DNA of 44,284 nt. Source: Polychytrium aggregatum. Its lineage: Eukaryota > Chytridiomycota > Chytridiomycetes > Polychytriales. A program made the position numbers and the translations under genes. The stretch covers positions 1 through 44,284 of the forward strand of contig NW_026516432.1 in NCBI RefSeq assembly GCF_025602895.1, read 5' to 3'. The notes under the pieces are model-generated. The model searched no databases. It was not told where the DNA came from and saw nothing but the letters and a program-made list of their open reading frames with translations. Positions 1 to 8,800 of the stretch are shown here, one piece after another (the stretch's first letter is position 1; every line of letters starts with the position of its first letter).

Positions 1-1
1 G

Positions 2-1314
2 TCCCCAGCCGAGTCCCCAGCCGAGCCCGAGATCCTCCCTGCCTTGCCTCCTGCCGTGCCCAAGCCCAGTCCTGCCTTGCCTCCTGCCGTCCCAAAGACC
101 AAGACCAAGACCCAGTCCCTGCCCAGCGTCAGCCTGATCGGCAGCATCCCCTTCCAGCACGCCGTCCAGAAGGAAGGCCTGGAAGTGTTCCTCTTGGATG
201 CCGCCCGAGTCCTGTCCCTCTGCTCCGTCGACGCTGGAGCCAAGCCCAAGGCCGAGCCCTCTGTCCCCTCCAAGTACTCGTCCTTTGCCAAGGTGTTTTC
301 CAAGTCCGAGGCCGACAAGCTCCCCCAGCACAGCCCTTACGACCACACGATCCCGTTGTCGAAGGTGCGTCTCCGTCGTTTGGGCCCGTCTACAACCTCT
401 CCAAGCCGGAGATGGACGCCCTCCACACCTACATCCAAGAGAACTTGTCCAAGGGTTTCATCCGCCGTTCCGAGTCCCCTGCCGGTGCCCCGGTCCTGTT
501 CGTCAAGAAGAAGGATGGCTCCCTCCGTCTCTGCGTCGACTACCGGGCCCTGAACAAGATCACCGTGCCGAACCGTTGTCCCTTGCCCCTGATTGCCGAG
601 ACGTTCGACAACCTCGGCAAGGCCAAGATCTTCACCAAGCTCGACATGCGAGGCGCATACAACCTCTTGCGCATCGCTGAAGGTGAAGAATGGAAGACGG
701 CTTTCCGCTGCCGCTACGGCCACTTCGAGTACAACGTCATGCCGTTCGGCTTGACCAACGCTCCTGCCTCGTTCCAAGCCTTCGTCAACGATGTCCTCCG
801 AGAATACCTTGACCAGTTCGTGGTCGTCTACCTGGACGACATCCTGATCTACTCCTCCGATCCTGCCGAGCACGAGGCTCATGTCAAGAAAGTCCTGACC
901 AAGCTCCAAGACGCCGGACTCTCACTCAAGCTTGAAAAGTGTGAGTTCGACCAGTCCTCCGTCGCCTTTCTCGGGTTCATCATCTCGCCCGATGGAATCT
1001 CCATGGATCCTGACAAGGTCAAGGCCATCCAGGAGTGGGAGATCCCCCGATCTGCCCACGACATCCAAGTCTTCCTCGGCCTGGCGAACTTCTACCGTCG
1101 GTTCGTCAAGGATTATTCCAAGATCGCCACCCCGCTGACGGACCTCCTGAAGAAGGACATCAAGTTCTCCTGGTCTCCCTCGGCTCAAACGTCATTCCTG
1201 AAGCTTAAGGAATGCCTGAGCACCGGTCCTGTCCTCCGCCACTTCGACCCCGAGCGTCAGTGCGTCATCGAAGCCGACGCATCTGACTATGCTCTTGGCG
1301 CTGTTCTCAGTCAG
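2..1314 (+). pseudogene. pol: Element A pol, left part: reverse transcriptase and start of RNase H (frameshifted, truncated)
   Basis: The reading frame is open from the first bases of the window, so the start is outside. A Pro-rich linker (1-160) leads into the region before the reverse transcriptase. Around 358-362 the frame changes by -1 (one-base deletion): the upstream part reads up to the DHTIPLS motif and the downstream part resumes at GPVYNLSKPEMDAL. The RT then reads through [29 protein letters not shown] and the catalytic YLDDILIYS near 830-855. RNase H begins with the DASDYALGAVLSQ motif and is cut at 1314 by the LTR of element B. The frameshift, truncation and missing RNase H make this copy non-functional. 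The long open frame that continues into B is a read-through artefact. Confidence 0.85.
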
Positions 1315-1551
1315 TGTAATGGGCACGCGGACAGGGAGCTCCGGGACGACCCGGAAGGCATCCCGAGGGGGCTTAGCCCGCGCCAAGGAGCGCAGGCAAG
1401 CCGGTCCGCTACCCCCCAGGGATGTAAATGCAAGGCGTCGCCCGCCGAAAATAAACCGGCGAGACGACAACACCGTCCTTCGCCTAGTAAACCAGTCGTT
1501 ACCCGCTCACTCCAGTCCGTCCGCTCTCGTCCAGTCCCCAGTCCTGTTACA
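1315..1551 (+). repeat. Element B 5' LTR (237 bp)
   Basis: TGTAATGGGC...CTGTTACA. It matches the 30123-30359 copy over its full length by eye. A weak TATA-like TGTAAATG lies at 1424-1431. AATAAA lies at 1450-1455 in the loop of a GC stem (CGCCG/CGGCG). The sequence GAGACGACAA at 1461-1470 is the candidate self-primer. Confidence 0.9.
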
Positions 1552-1553
1552 GT

Positions 1554-1563
1554 TTGTCGTCTC
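1554..1563 (+). promoter_or_regulatory. Element B primer-binding site, complementary to its own LTR (self-priming)
   Basis: TTGTCGTCTC begins two bases after the LTR end. Its reverse complement GAGACGACAA occurs in the LTR at 1461-1470, about 36 bases downstream of a TATA-like element and so near the expected mRNA 5' end. This is the arrangement known from Tf1/Sushi-type elements, where the folded transcript primes its own reverse transcription. No TGG-type tRNA primer site is present here. Confidence 0.6.
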
Positions 1564-1571
1564 CCCTCCTT

Positions 1572-1661
1572 TTGCCTTGCCTTGCCTTGCCTTGCCTTGC
1601 CTTGCCTTGCCTTGCCTTGCCTTGCCTTGCCTTGCCTTGCCTTGCCTTGCCTTGCCTTGCC
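1572..1661 (+). repeat. (TTGCC)18 pentanucleotide microsatellite in element B leader
   Basis: Eighteen perfect TTGCC units lie between the primer site and gag, followed by short TGTGCCC repeats. A 5-base unit shifts frame each copy, so it is not coding; it lies in the untranslated leader. Confidence 0.95.
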
Positions 1662-1692
1662 CTGTGCCCTGTGCCCTGTCTCTCTGTTAACC

Positions 1693-2673
1693 ATGTACAA
1701 TCCCGACGTCCCGCCGATGGAGGCTGAAGCTCCTCCTCCCCCCGATGCCAACCAACTGTTCGCTGCCTATCAGCAACTGCACGAGCAGTTCGGTCAGTTG
1801 CAGCACGCATACGCTGCCCTCCAGCAAGCCCAAGTTCCCAATGCCCAGCAGCACGCCGCGCTGGGCAACTTCCTCGCCCAACTTCCCCAGGCTCCCAACG
1901 AGCCACGGATGGCTGACCCACCCATGTTCTCGGGTCGCCGTTCGGAGACTCGTTCGTTCTTGAACCACCTGCGCTTGATTTACTCGGTCCAACCTCGCCG
2001 CTACAGCACCGAGCGCCTCAAGGTCATGTTCGCTGCCAGTTTCCTTCGCGAAACTGCAGCAGCATGGTTCGCTCCGGTGCTGGAGCGCAACGACGCCATG
2101 GTGCTGGACAACTTCGAGGAGTTTGTCCGCCGCCTCGACGCCTCGTTCGGTGACCCCGATCGAACCAAGTCAGCCGAGAGAGCCCTAGACACGCTCACCC
2201 AAGGAACCCGATCGGCCGCCAGCTACATCGCCGAGTTCCGTCGCCTCGCAGTCGACACGGACTGGAACGACGCGGCCCTCCGCTTTGCCCTCCGCCGTGG
2301 TCTGCACCCAGAGGTCAAGGACGAGCTCGCCAAGTCCCGAGAGCCGTTCAACCTCGACGACCTTGTCGAACACATAATATCGATCGACAACCGCCTGTAC
2401 GAGCGCCGTCAAGAACAACGTGCAGAGCGCCGCTACCAGCCCGCCCCCCGCGCAAGCTCAAGATTCCCGACCAACGCCTACGCCTCGGCCGAACCCACTC
2501 CAATGGAAGTGGACGCCTTAAAGGCACCTCTTGGCCCGCAGCCCGCAGCGAAGGGTAAGCTGGCCATCGACGAGCGCGACCGACGTCGTCGCTTGGGCCT
2601 CTGCCTCTATTGTGGAGGCAAAGGCCATATCGCAAAGCACTGCCCTGAGAAGCAACAGCAGGGTTTTCGCTGA
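1693..2673 (+). CDS. gag: Element B Gag (capsid and nucleocapsid)
   Basis: 326 residues. The start is the first ATG after the leader (GTTAACCATGT); the frame is open further upstream only because it reads through the LTR and element A. A Pro/Gln-rich N-terminus is followed by the retrotransposon Gag core (PPMFSGRRSETRSFLNHL, then the WF and FVRRLDASFGD segments) and a canonical CCHC zinc knuckle (CLYCGGKGHIAKHC, C-X2-C-X4-H-X4-C) close to the C-terminus. It packages element RNA into virus-like particles. The stop TGA at 2671-2673 lies at the base of a hairpin just after the slippery GGGTTTT, so a fraction of ribosomes should continue into pol. The gene is intact. Confidence 0.9.
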   Translation: MYNPDVPPMEAEAPPPPDANQLFAAYQQLHEQFGQLQHAYAALQQAQVPNAQQHAALGNFLAQLPQAPNEPRMADPPMFSGRRSETRSFLNHLRLIYSVQPRRYSTERLKVMFAASFLRETAAAWFAPVLERNDAMVLDNFEEFVRRLDASFGDPDRTKSAERALDTLTQGTRSAASYIAEFRRLAVDTDWNDAALRFALRRGLHPEVKDELAKSREPFNLDDLVEHIISIDNRLYERRQEQRAERRYQPAPRASSRFPTNAYASAEPTPMEVDALKAPLGPQPAAKGKLAIDERDRRRRLGLCLYCGGKGHIAKHCPEKQQQGFR

Positions 2674-2707
2674 GTCCGGCGGCTGCATCAGGAGCCCCGC
2701 CGGACTC
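2661..2707 (+). promoter_or_regulatory. Element B -1 ribosomal frameshift signal (GGGTTTT plus hairpin)
   Basis: GGGTTTT at 2661-2667 is in the X XXY YYZ phase relative to gag (CAG GGT TTT). After 4 bases (or about 7 if the stem base frays) an 11-bp GC-rich stem pairs 2672-2682 with 2697-2707 around a 14-base loop. The gag stop TGA overlaps the stem base. The -1 frame is open from the slippery site into the protease. Confidence 0.75.
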
Positions 2708-3381
2708 CAACAACAAACCTCCTGACCCTACCCATGCAGAGCGTGCACTCATCAGCAGCCTCTCGAGTGGTACTTCACCAATGTGCTTTGAGATTCCCGT
2801 ATCTTGCCAATCCCAAGAGTCCCAGTTTACCGCCAAGGCCTTCATCGACTCTGGGGCCCAGCTGAACTGCATGGATGCTGACTTTGCCCAACGCCACCAA
2901 GTTCCACTCCGATGCTTGGACAGCCCCATTGATGGACGGGCCATCGATGGCCAACCACTCACATCCGGGGGCATCTCGCACGAGACCTTGCCCCTTGTGA
3001 TGGACATCGATAGCCACAAGGAAGTCATCACCTTCAAGATCATCAAGTCCCCATACCACCAAGTTATCCTGGGCTACCCGTGGCTGCAATCCCACGAGCC
3101 TTGGATACGTTGGGGCAAGAAGATCATCCGATTCACATCCAGTCATTGCCAAGAGGTGTGTCGGTCCGAAACCGTATCGCTCCCAACGGAGCCAAGTCAG
3201 TCGTTGCCTCCGGACTCTGCACCCTCCGAGCCAGATACCGAGAGCGCACAAGACGCTCCGAGCGTGCCCACCTTGCCTCATGTGTCGTTCGTCAGCGCCG
3301 CGGGCCTCAAGAGAATGCTCAAGCGGGGCCAGCCAGTCCTGATTGGAGCCTTGAGCACCGCAACTCCGGAAACAGACCTCC
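2667..3381 (+). pseudogene. pol: Element B pol, part 1: protease (split by D1)
   Basis: This is the -1 frame after the GGGTTTT site. Early text reads SLSPAAASGAPPDSNNKPP, then a retropepsin-like protease with the active-site DSGA motif (AFIDSGAQLNCMD near 2840-2880) and the later HQVILGYPWLQ segment. The region after the protease is Ser/Pro-rich. The frame is cut at 3381 inside an LPLPDKYEDYNDVFS motif by the LTR of D1; CCTCC is duplicated on both sides (3377-3381 and 15263-15267). The apparent stop just after 3381 comes from the LTR. Nothing in this part is damaged other than the insertion. Confidence 0.85.
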
Positions 3382-3690
3382 TGTAACGTCCACTACTGGG
3401 ACGTTGGGGCAAGACGGGGAGGGAGGGGGTACAAGACAAGACAGGACGGGGCAGAACAGGGCGGTGCTAGGCTACTCTAGCGGACGGGTGAGCTCGGGGA
3501 GCACTTACGTTTATTCACGATAAAACCGAACTCCAGACAAACGGGGGGAACGGGGGCAACCCGCAGGTATACCCTGCGGTGGCCTGCCTGCGGTGCGTGA
3601 AAACGCAAAGCGCAGCACAGGTCACGACCCACTGCGCCGCGCAGTACGCGCAGTACGCGCAGCACAGCGTCGGAGATACCATCTCCTACA
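3382..3690 (-). repeat. Element D1 3' LTR (309 bp)
   Basis: On the - strand it starts TGTAGGAGAT and ends GGACGTTACA. Both ends fold: GGAGAT-GGT-ATCTCC at the 5' end and AACGTCC/GGACGTT at the 3' end. A 9-bp unit GCGCAGTAC is repeated three times (third copy GCGCAGCAC) at 3639-3665 on the + strand. The - strand carries AATAAA in GTGAATAAACG. The four D LTRs in the window look identical by eye. Confidence 0.95.
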
Positions 3691-3699
3691 CTCCCACAC

Positions 3700-4025
3700 T
3701 TAAGAAGGCTTCCTGCGAGGAGCCCTGCGTGTGCTCTTTATTTGGGGCTCCTCGAGGTGTTTACCGTATTTACTCAGCTCCTCGGGTGCATGGGACAAGT
3801 CCTCCAGTGTTTGCCATGTGTTGCCCGAGTGTGGGTAACCAACCCACTTGACATAAAACCGAAGTGACCCATCAGCCACTTTCTTGTGCCTCACGATCCT
3901 TTCGACTTCATATTCTTGAGTATAGTATTGTCCGAGGTCGTCTTCCAGTGGTGCGTCGTCCGGGACACCTTCGTCGGCGTCGGGGAACTGTGCTGGACTG
4001 CGGGTCGTGTGGCGACGCAGCTTGG
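3700..4025 (-). pseudogene. pol: Element D1 pol, part 2: chromodomain tail
   Basis: The C-terminal piece of D1 pol beyond C1. It begins [16 protein letters not shown], then an acidic segment and a chromodomain ([11 protein letters not shown]..., [17 protein letters not shown]). The stop TAA is at 3700-3702, followed on the - strand by a G-rich tract (GTGTGGGAG) that abuts the 3' LTR and is the likely polypurine primer. Confidence 0.9.
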
Positions 4026-4816
4026 TGTTAGGGATAGCTTCTGCTTGTTCTCCACTTTGACTGCACACTTGGCTGTTCTTTTGCCTTTCTGTTTGTTTGT
4101 GTGTAGCTTTGCAGTTCCCCTCCAATTTTCCGCCTTTTGCCTGCCATTTCCGCTCCTTCCGCACTTCCGTTTCCCCGCGCTGCTCCGCTTCCTTTGTCTT
4201 CTTCGCACGCGCCGGTTTGTTTGTGCACGCGCCTTGCTGCGATTGGTTGCAATTCGGCTGCCGGTCATGTGTCCCACCACCGGTGACTCATGACCTGCCT
4301 GACCGCCCCGATCTCTTGTTCATCTCGCATGCATTTGCCCCAACCTTATACTTGACCAATCCGCTTCTTGGACGTTGAGTCACATTGCTTCGCCTTTGCA
4401 CGTTTCTCCTGCCAGGTGCTTCGCTTTTGCTTGCGCCTCCCTCGCTTTGGTTCTCTGCCTGTCTCGGTGGTCCTTCTCGGCCCTCGTTCGTGCATCGCCC
4501 CCTTCGCCCTGCTCGATCGCCCACTTTTCCCTCCCTTGGCCGCCCTTCGCTGCCAAGTCCGGACTTGTCTATAAATAGCCTGACCCCCGCGATGTGTAGT
4601 CGAACCTCAGCGTTCAAAATAGGACTAAATAAAGTGCCTTCTACTTTATTCTCTGAGTGTTCCTCACGTCTCATTTCGAGACAAGTCTTATCTTGAACGG
4701 ATCTTTGCTTCCCTCGCTCCCTCTCCGAGTCCACTTCGGACTTTACCCTTGCCTTCCCTGAGCTCACTTCGAGCTCACTTCTTCTTTTGCCGTTGAGTCC
4801 CCTTCGGACTCTAACA
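4026..4816 (+). repeat. Element C1 5' LTR (791 bp)
   Basis: Ends TGTTAG...CTAACA. TATA box TATAAATAG at 4570-4578. The self-primer AGCGTTCAAAAT lies at 4609-4620. AATAAA sits in a perfect 8-bp hairpin (4628-4635 with 4643-4650). Downstream, four short hairpins with nearly the same loop ([AC][CT]TTC) lie at 4668-4682, 4728-4742, 4760-4776 and 4795-4811. Apparent ORFs on both strands here are spurious. Confidence 0.92.
4570..4578 (+). promoter_or_regulatory. TATA box of element C1 promoter
   Basis: TATAAATAG, 39 bases upstream of the self-primer sequence. Transcription is expected to start near 4600-4609, putting the self-primer close to the mRNA 5' end. Equivalent boxes occur in the other C LTRs. 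Confidence 0.7.
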
Positions 4817-4818
4817 TC

Positions 4819-4830
4819 ATTTTGAACGCT
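4819..4830 (+). promoter_or_regulatory. Element C1 self-priming primer-binding site
   Basis: ATTTTGAACGCT starts two bases after the LTR. Its exact reverse complement AGCGTTCAAAAT is at 4609-4620 in the LTR, just downstream of the TATA box. Twelve consecutive paired bases in that position fit Tf1-type self-priming rather than tRNA priming. Confidence 0.75.
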
Positions 4831-4887
4831 CCCTCTTGGCTTCCCGGCCTTTCTTCTTCTTTCGCCTCTCTTTCCCTCGTCGATCCG

Positions 4888-5841
4888 ATGGCTGAGCCTG
4901 CTGCACCCCCTGCAGACCTCAACGCGTATCTGGCGCGCATGGAGGAGCGTATGAACGCCCTCATGACCCAGAACGCTGCTCTCCATCGTCAGATCCAAGA
5001 TCTGCAAGCTCCCGCCGCCGCTCCCCGCCAGGTCTACCAGGTCAACAAGCCCAAGGAGTTCCTAGGTTCCCGCGATGAAACGACGGCCTTCCTCGCCCAG
5101 TGCCACCTGGTTTTCCTCGCCGATCCTGCCTTCTTCGCGCCCGAGCGCCAGAAGGTCCTGTACGCCACCTCCTTCCTCCGCGGTGAAGCCTTCAAGTGGT
5201 ACGAGGCCGCCTTCTACATGGCCAACCGCTTCCCGGCTTCCTTCGCGGATTTTGAAGTTGCCCTCAAGTCGACCTTCGGTGAGGACACGGCCTCCTCGCA
5301 AGATAAGGCCTTGAACGACCTCAAGCGCTTGGTCCAGCTCAAGTCCTGCCAAGCCTTCGCCACCCGCTTCGTCCAGCTCGCCGCCCGCGTCCAGACTGAT
5401 GAACCCACCAAGATGCACTTCTTCAAGGAGGGTTTGAAGTCTGAGGTCAAGTTCCACCTCATCGGTCTCCGCCCCGCTCCCGCTTCCCTGCCTGAGTTGA
5501 TCAAGGCAGCGGTCGAGTACGACGATGCCCTCCATCGTCTCAAGATCTCCTCCCGTTCCCAACCTCCTCCTCCTTCTTCTCGCTCTGCTCCCCATCACCA
5601 CCATTCTCCCGCGCATGTTTCTTCTTCCTCCTCTTCTGCACCCACTCCCATGGACCTTGACTCTGTCTCGGTCCGCCCTGCTAAGCTCTCCGACGTCGAG
5701 AAAAAGCGACGTCGTGAGCAGGGTCTCTGCCTGTACTGCGGGGAAAAGTCTTGTCCCGGCAGTCGCGATGTTCAGCAGTGCCCGGTTCTGGTCAAACGGA
5801 ACTCGGGAAATGCCCACAGCCGAGCAGCACCTCGCAAGTAA
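4888..5841 (+). CDS. gag: Element C1 Gag
   Basis: 317 residues from the first ATG (ATGGCTGAGCCTG) after the leader; an in-frame upstream extension has no ATG. An N-terminal coiled-coil-like stretch (ARMEERMNALMTQNAALHRQI) leads into the Gag core (KEFLGSRDETTAFLAQ, FLRGEAFKWYEAAF, DFEVALKSTFGED). The Ser/His/Pro-rich linker contains a short poly-His run and PTPMDLDSV. The C-terminal zinc knuckle is atypical: CLYCGEKSCPGSRDVQQC has four cysteines but no histidine in the usual place, unlike the CCHC knuckles of B and D. The stop TAA at 5839-5841 lies in the loop of the frameshift hairpin. Confidence 0.92.
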   Translation: MAEPAAPPADLNAYLARMEERMNALMTQNAALHRQIQDLQAPAAAPRQVYQVNKPKEFLGSRDETTAFLAQCHLVFLADPAFFAPERQKVLYATSFLRGEAFKWYEAAFYMANRFPASFADFEVALKSTFGEDTASSQDKALNDLKRLVQLKSCQAFATRFVQLAARVQTDEPTKMHFFKEGLKSEVKFHLIGLRPAPASLPELIKAAVEYDDALHRLKISSRSQPPPPSSRSAPHHHHSPAHVSSSSSSAPTPMDLDSVSVRPAKLSDVEKKRRREQGLCLYCGEKSCPGSRDVQQCPVLVKRNSGNAHSRAAPRK

Positions 5842-5860
5842 GCGAGGTGGTCTGTTCGGC
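5805..5860 (+). promoter_or_regulatory. Element C1 -1 ribosomal frameshift signal (GGGAAAT plus 17-bp hairpin)
   Basis: GGGAAAT at 5805-5811 is in phase G|GGA|AAT with gag. A 7-base spacer (5812-5818) precedes a long stem: 5819-5827 pairs with 5852-5860 (9 bp, one G-T), then 5828-5835 pairs with 5842-5849 (8 bp). A 2-base bulge lies on the 3' side and a 6-base loop AAGTAA holds the gag stop. Spacing and phase match classical -1 frameshift sites. Confidence 0.85.
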
Positions 5861-8800
5861 GATACGAACATCTTCCCCCTCTGACTCGTCATTATCGGAC
5901 GATAAGCTTCTTCTTCCGGCCACCCTTGTCGTCATGAGTCTTTCTGGCCCGGTCTCCATCTCCCTTTCTGTCTTTATTGATGATGGATGCACCGCTCTTG
6001 CCCTCATTGATCCTGCCTTTGCGGATCTCCATAAACTCTCTCTTATCCCTCTTTCTACTCCCTACTCCGTTTCCCTTGCTGATGGTTCTTCGGCCGGTTT
6101 CATTCGTTTCCAAACCGTTCCTGTGACGTTGACCATTGGTTCCCACACCGAGTCGATTTCTTTTCTTGTGACTCGACTCTCCACCACTCCCATCACTCTT
6201 GGTCTTCCCTGGATGCGCTTGCATAATCCAGTTGTCAATTGGAAGTCCCTCTCCCTTTCGTTCTCCGATCCCTCTTGCCTTGCTGATGGACACATCCTCG
6301 CGGATGTCTCTGCTTCCTCCTTGGACACTTCGTCCCCTTCCGGCTATTCGCCTCCCCCTTCGGGCACTTCGCCTTTGACTCCTCCCTCCGGTCCTTCCCT
6401 TACACCGGTTCCCTCCTTTGGCACTTCGCCTTCCCTTTCTTCCCGCCTTGACTCTGCTTCGCTTTCTGAAGAGCCAACGGCTTTATCTTCGCCCGACATT
6501 GAGCTCGTTAATGCGGCGAGTCTTCTCCGTCTTGCACGGGAAGACAAGCTCGACATTTTCGCTGCCCAAATGGATATCCGTCCTCCTTCGCCGGAGACGT
6601 ATCCTACGGTGTCGATAAGGTCCGTGCTCACGACGAAGGTGTATGCCGAGTCTGGCACCCCTGTTGACTCTCGAGGTGTCCCGCTCAAATACAATGAGTT
6701 TGGCGACGTTTTCAGCCTCAAGTCTGACCCTCCTTCTTCCTTGCCTCCTCACCGTCCGTATGACTTGTCTATTGAGTTTGTACGGACCGAGGATGGAAAG
6801 GAACCTCGTTTGCCAAAGCCGGGGAAAGTCTATCCTTTGTCCCCGGCCGAGGAATCTGCTCTTTCGGAGTATCTGACCAACGCCCTCGCACGTGGTTGGA
6901 TCTCCAAATCCTCTTCTCCCGTTGGTGCTCCCTGCTTCTTCGTGAAGAAGCCCAATGGTGGTCTTCGCCTTTGCGTCGACTACCGGGGCCTCAATGCCAT
7001 CACGAAGAAGAACCGCTACCCTCTTCCCCTCTTCCAGGATCTTCTGGATAAACTTTCTTCTGCCCGCGTCTTCTCACACCTTGACCTTCCTGATGCTTAC
7101 CACTTGGTTCGTGTCAAGAAGGGCGATGAGTGGAAGACTGCTTTTGTTTGCAAATCTGGCTCTTACGAGTACAATGTTATCCCCTTTGGTCTTTCGAATG
7201 CCCCCGCTGCTTTTCAGTTTTTTATGAACGACATCTTCTCGGACCTCCTTGGTGTCTGTGTTGTCATTTATCTTGACGACATCCTGATCTTCTCAAAAGA
7301 TCCCCTGGAGCATGAGGAGCATGTTAAGCTTGTTCTTTCTCGCCTTCGTGAACACTCTCTTAAGGTCAATCCGGCCAAGTGTTCTTTTGACCTTTCTGAA
7401 GTTGACTTTCTCGGCATGATCATTTCTGCCGATGGCATTAAAATGGACCCTGCCAAGGTCGAGGCCGTTTCCCTTTGGCCTGTTCCCTCTTCTGCTCGCG
7501 ACATCCAAGTTTTTATTGGTTTCGCAAACTTTTACCGCCGCTTCGTCAAGGACTTTTCCGCACTTGCTCGTCCTTTGACTTCACTCACCACCAAATCCTC
7601 CACCTTCTCTTGGTCTCCCGAGGCCCAAGAGGCTTTTGATTCTCTTAAACGTTCATTCACTTCCGCACCTATTCTTCGTTACTTTGATTTCTCCAAACCC
7701 GCTGTCATCGAGCCCGATGCTTCTGACTTTGCTCTGGGTGCCGTCCTTTCCCAGTTTGACCCTGACGGCGCTCTTCACCCCGTTGCTTTTCACTCTCGGC
7801 AATTCCGTCCCGCCGAGGTGAATTATGACACCCACGACAAAGAGCTCCTTGCTATTGTCGATTCCTTTACTGCCTGGCGTCATTACTTGATGGCTGCCGA
7901 CCCCGATCATCCCACTCTTGTTTTCTCTGATCACCAGAACCTCACCCGGTTCACTTCCGCTTCCCAACTTTCTCGCCGCCAGTTCCGGTGGGCCCAATTC
8001 CTTTCTGATTTTGCTTTTCGCATTTACCACCGCCCTGGTCGCCTCAACACCAAAGCCGATGCTCTCAGTCGCCGTTCTGACTTTGAGATAAAGCCTGGTG
8101 ACTCCCTCCACTCCACCAACTTCCTTCAGCTGTTCGAGTCTATTTCTCTCGACAGCATCACCGTTATCGGCTCGAACCCCGATTTTCTTTCCGAGATTCG
8201 AGCTGCCACCCTTTCTTGTTCCCTTCTTTCTGACTTCAACGCCAAACGTCTTGATGGCGATTACTCCTTCCGTGACGGTCTCCTTTACTTTAAAGACCTG
8301 ATCGTTGTCCCTTCCCCCGAGCTCCAGCTCAAAGTGTTTGAGCAACGTCACTGCTCCGCTGCCGCTGGTCACTTTGGTCTTGCCAAGACCGTTGAGCTCA
8401 TCTCCCGGGACTTTCACTGGCCCCGGCTTCGTAAGTCTGTGCGTCGCTTCATTGCTAATTGTGAAGCGTGCCAGCGAGCCAAGCCGTCCCGTCACTCCCC
8501 TTATGGTTTACTTCACCCTCTCCCCGTTCCTTCCGAACGTTGGTGGGACCTGTCGATGGACTTCATCACGGATCTCCCACCTTCGAACGGCTTTGACTCC
8601 ATCTTCGTGGTTAAGGACCGCCTGTCCAAACAAGCACACTTTGTGCCCACCACGAAGACGGTTACAGGCGAGCAAACCGCCGAACTCTTCCTCTCCCACA
8701 TCTTCCGCTTGCATGGTTGTCCCCGGTCTATTGTTTCGGACCGAGGAACTCAGTTTACTTCGGCCTTCTGGAGGCGCTTCAATGAGCTTCTGAAGACGAA

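Noticed and set aside
1572-1661. Pentanucleotide tract as telomere-like repeat or CRISPR array
   Set aside because: A pure TTGCC microsatellite without spacers, fixed between primer site and gag of element B; it does not match a telomere repeat.
412-2673. Single 753-codon open frame joining a reverse transcriptase to a Gag protein
   Set aside because: It reads from element A pol through the B LTR, the TTGCC repeat and B gag. The LTR boundary at 1315-1551 and the proper ATG at 1693 show it is a chance read-through, not a fusion gene.
4026-4816. Many 60-240-codon open frames on both strands of the C LTRs
   Set aside because: They recur in all four LTRs, contain the promoter and polyadenylation signals, and have no protein-family features.
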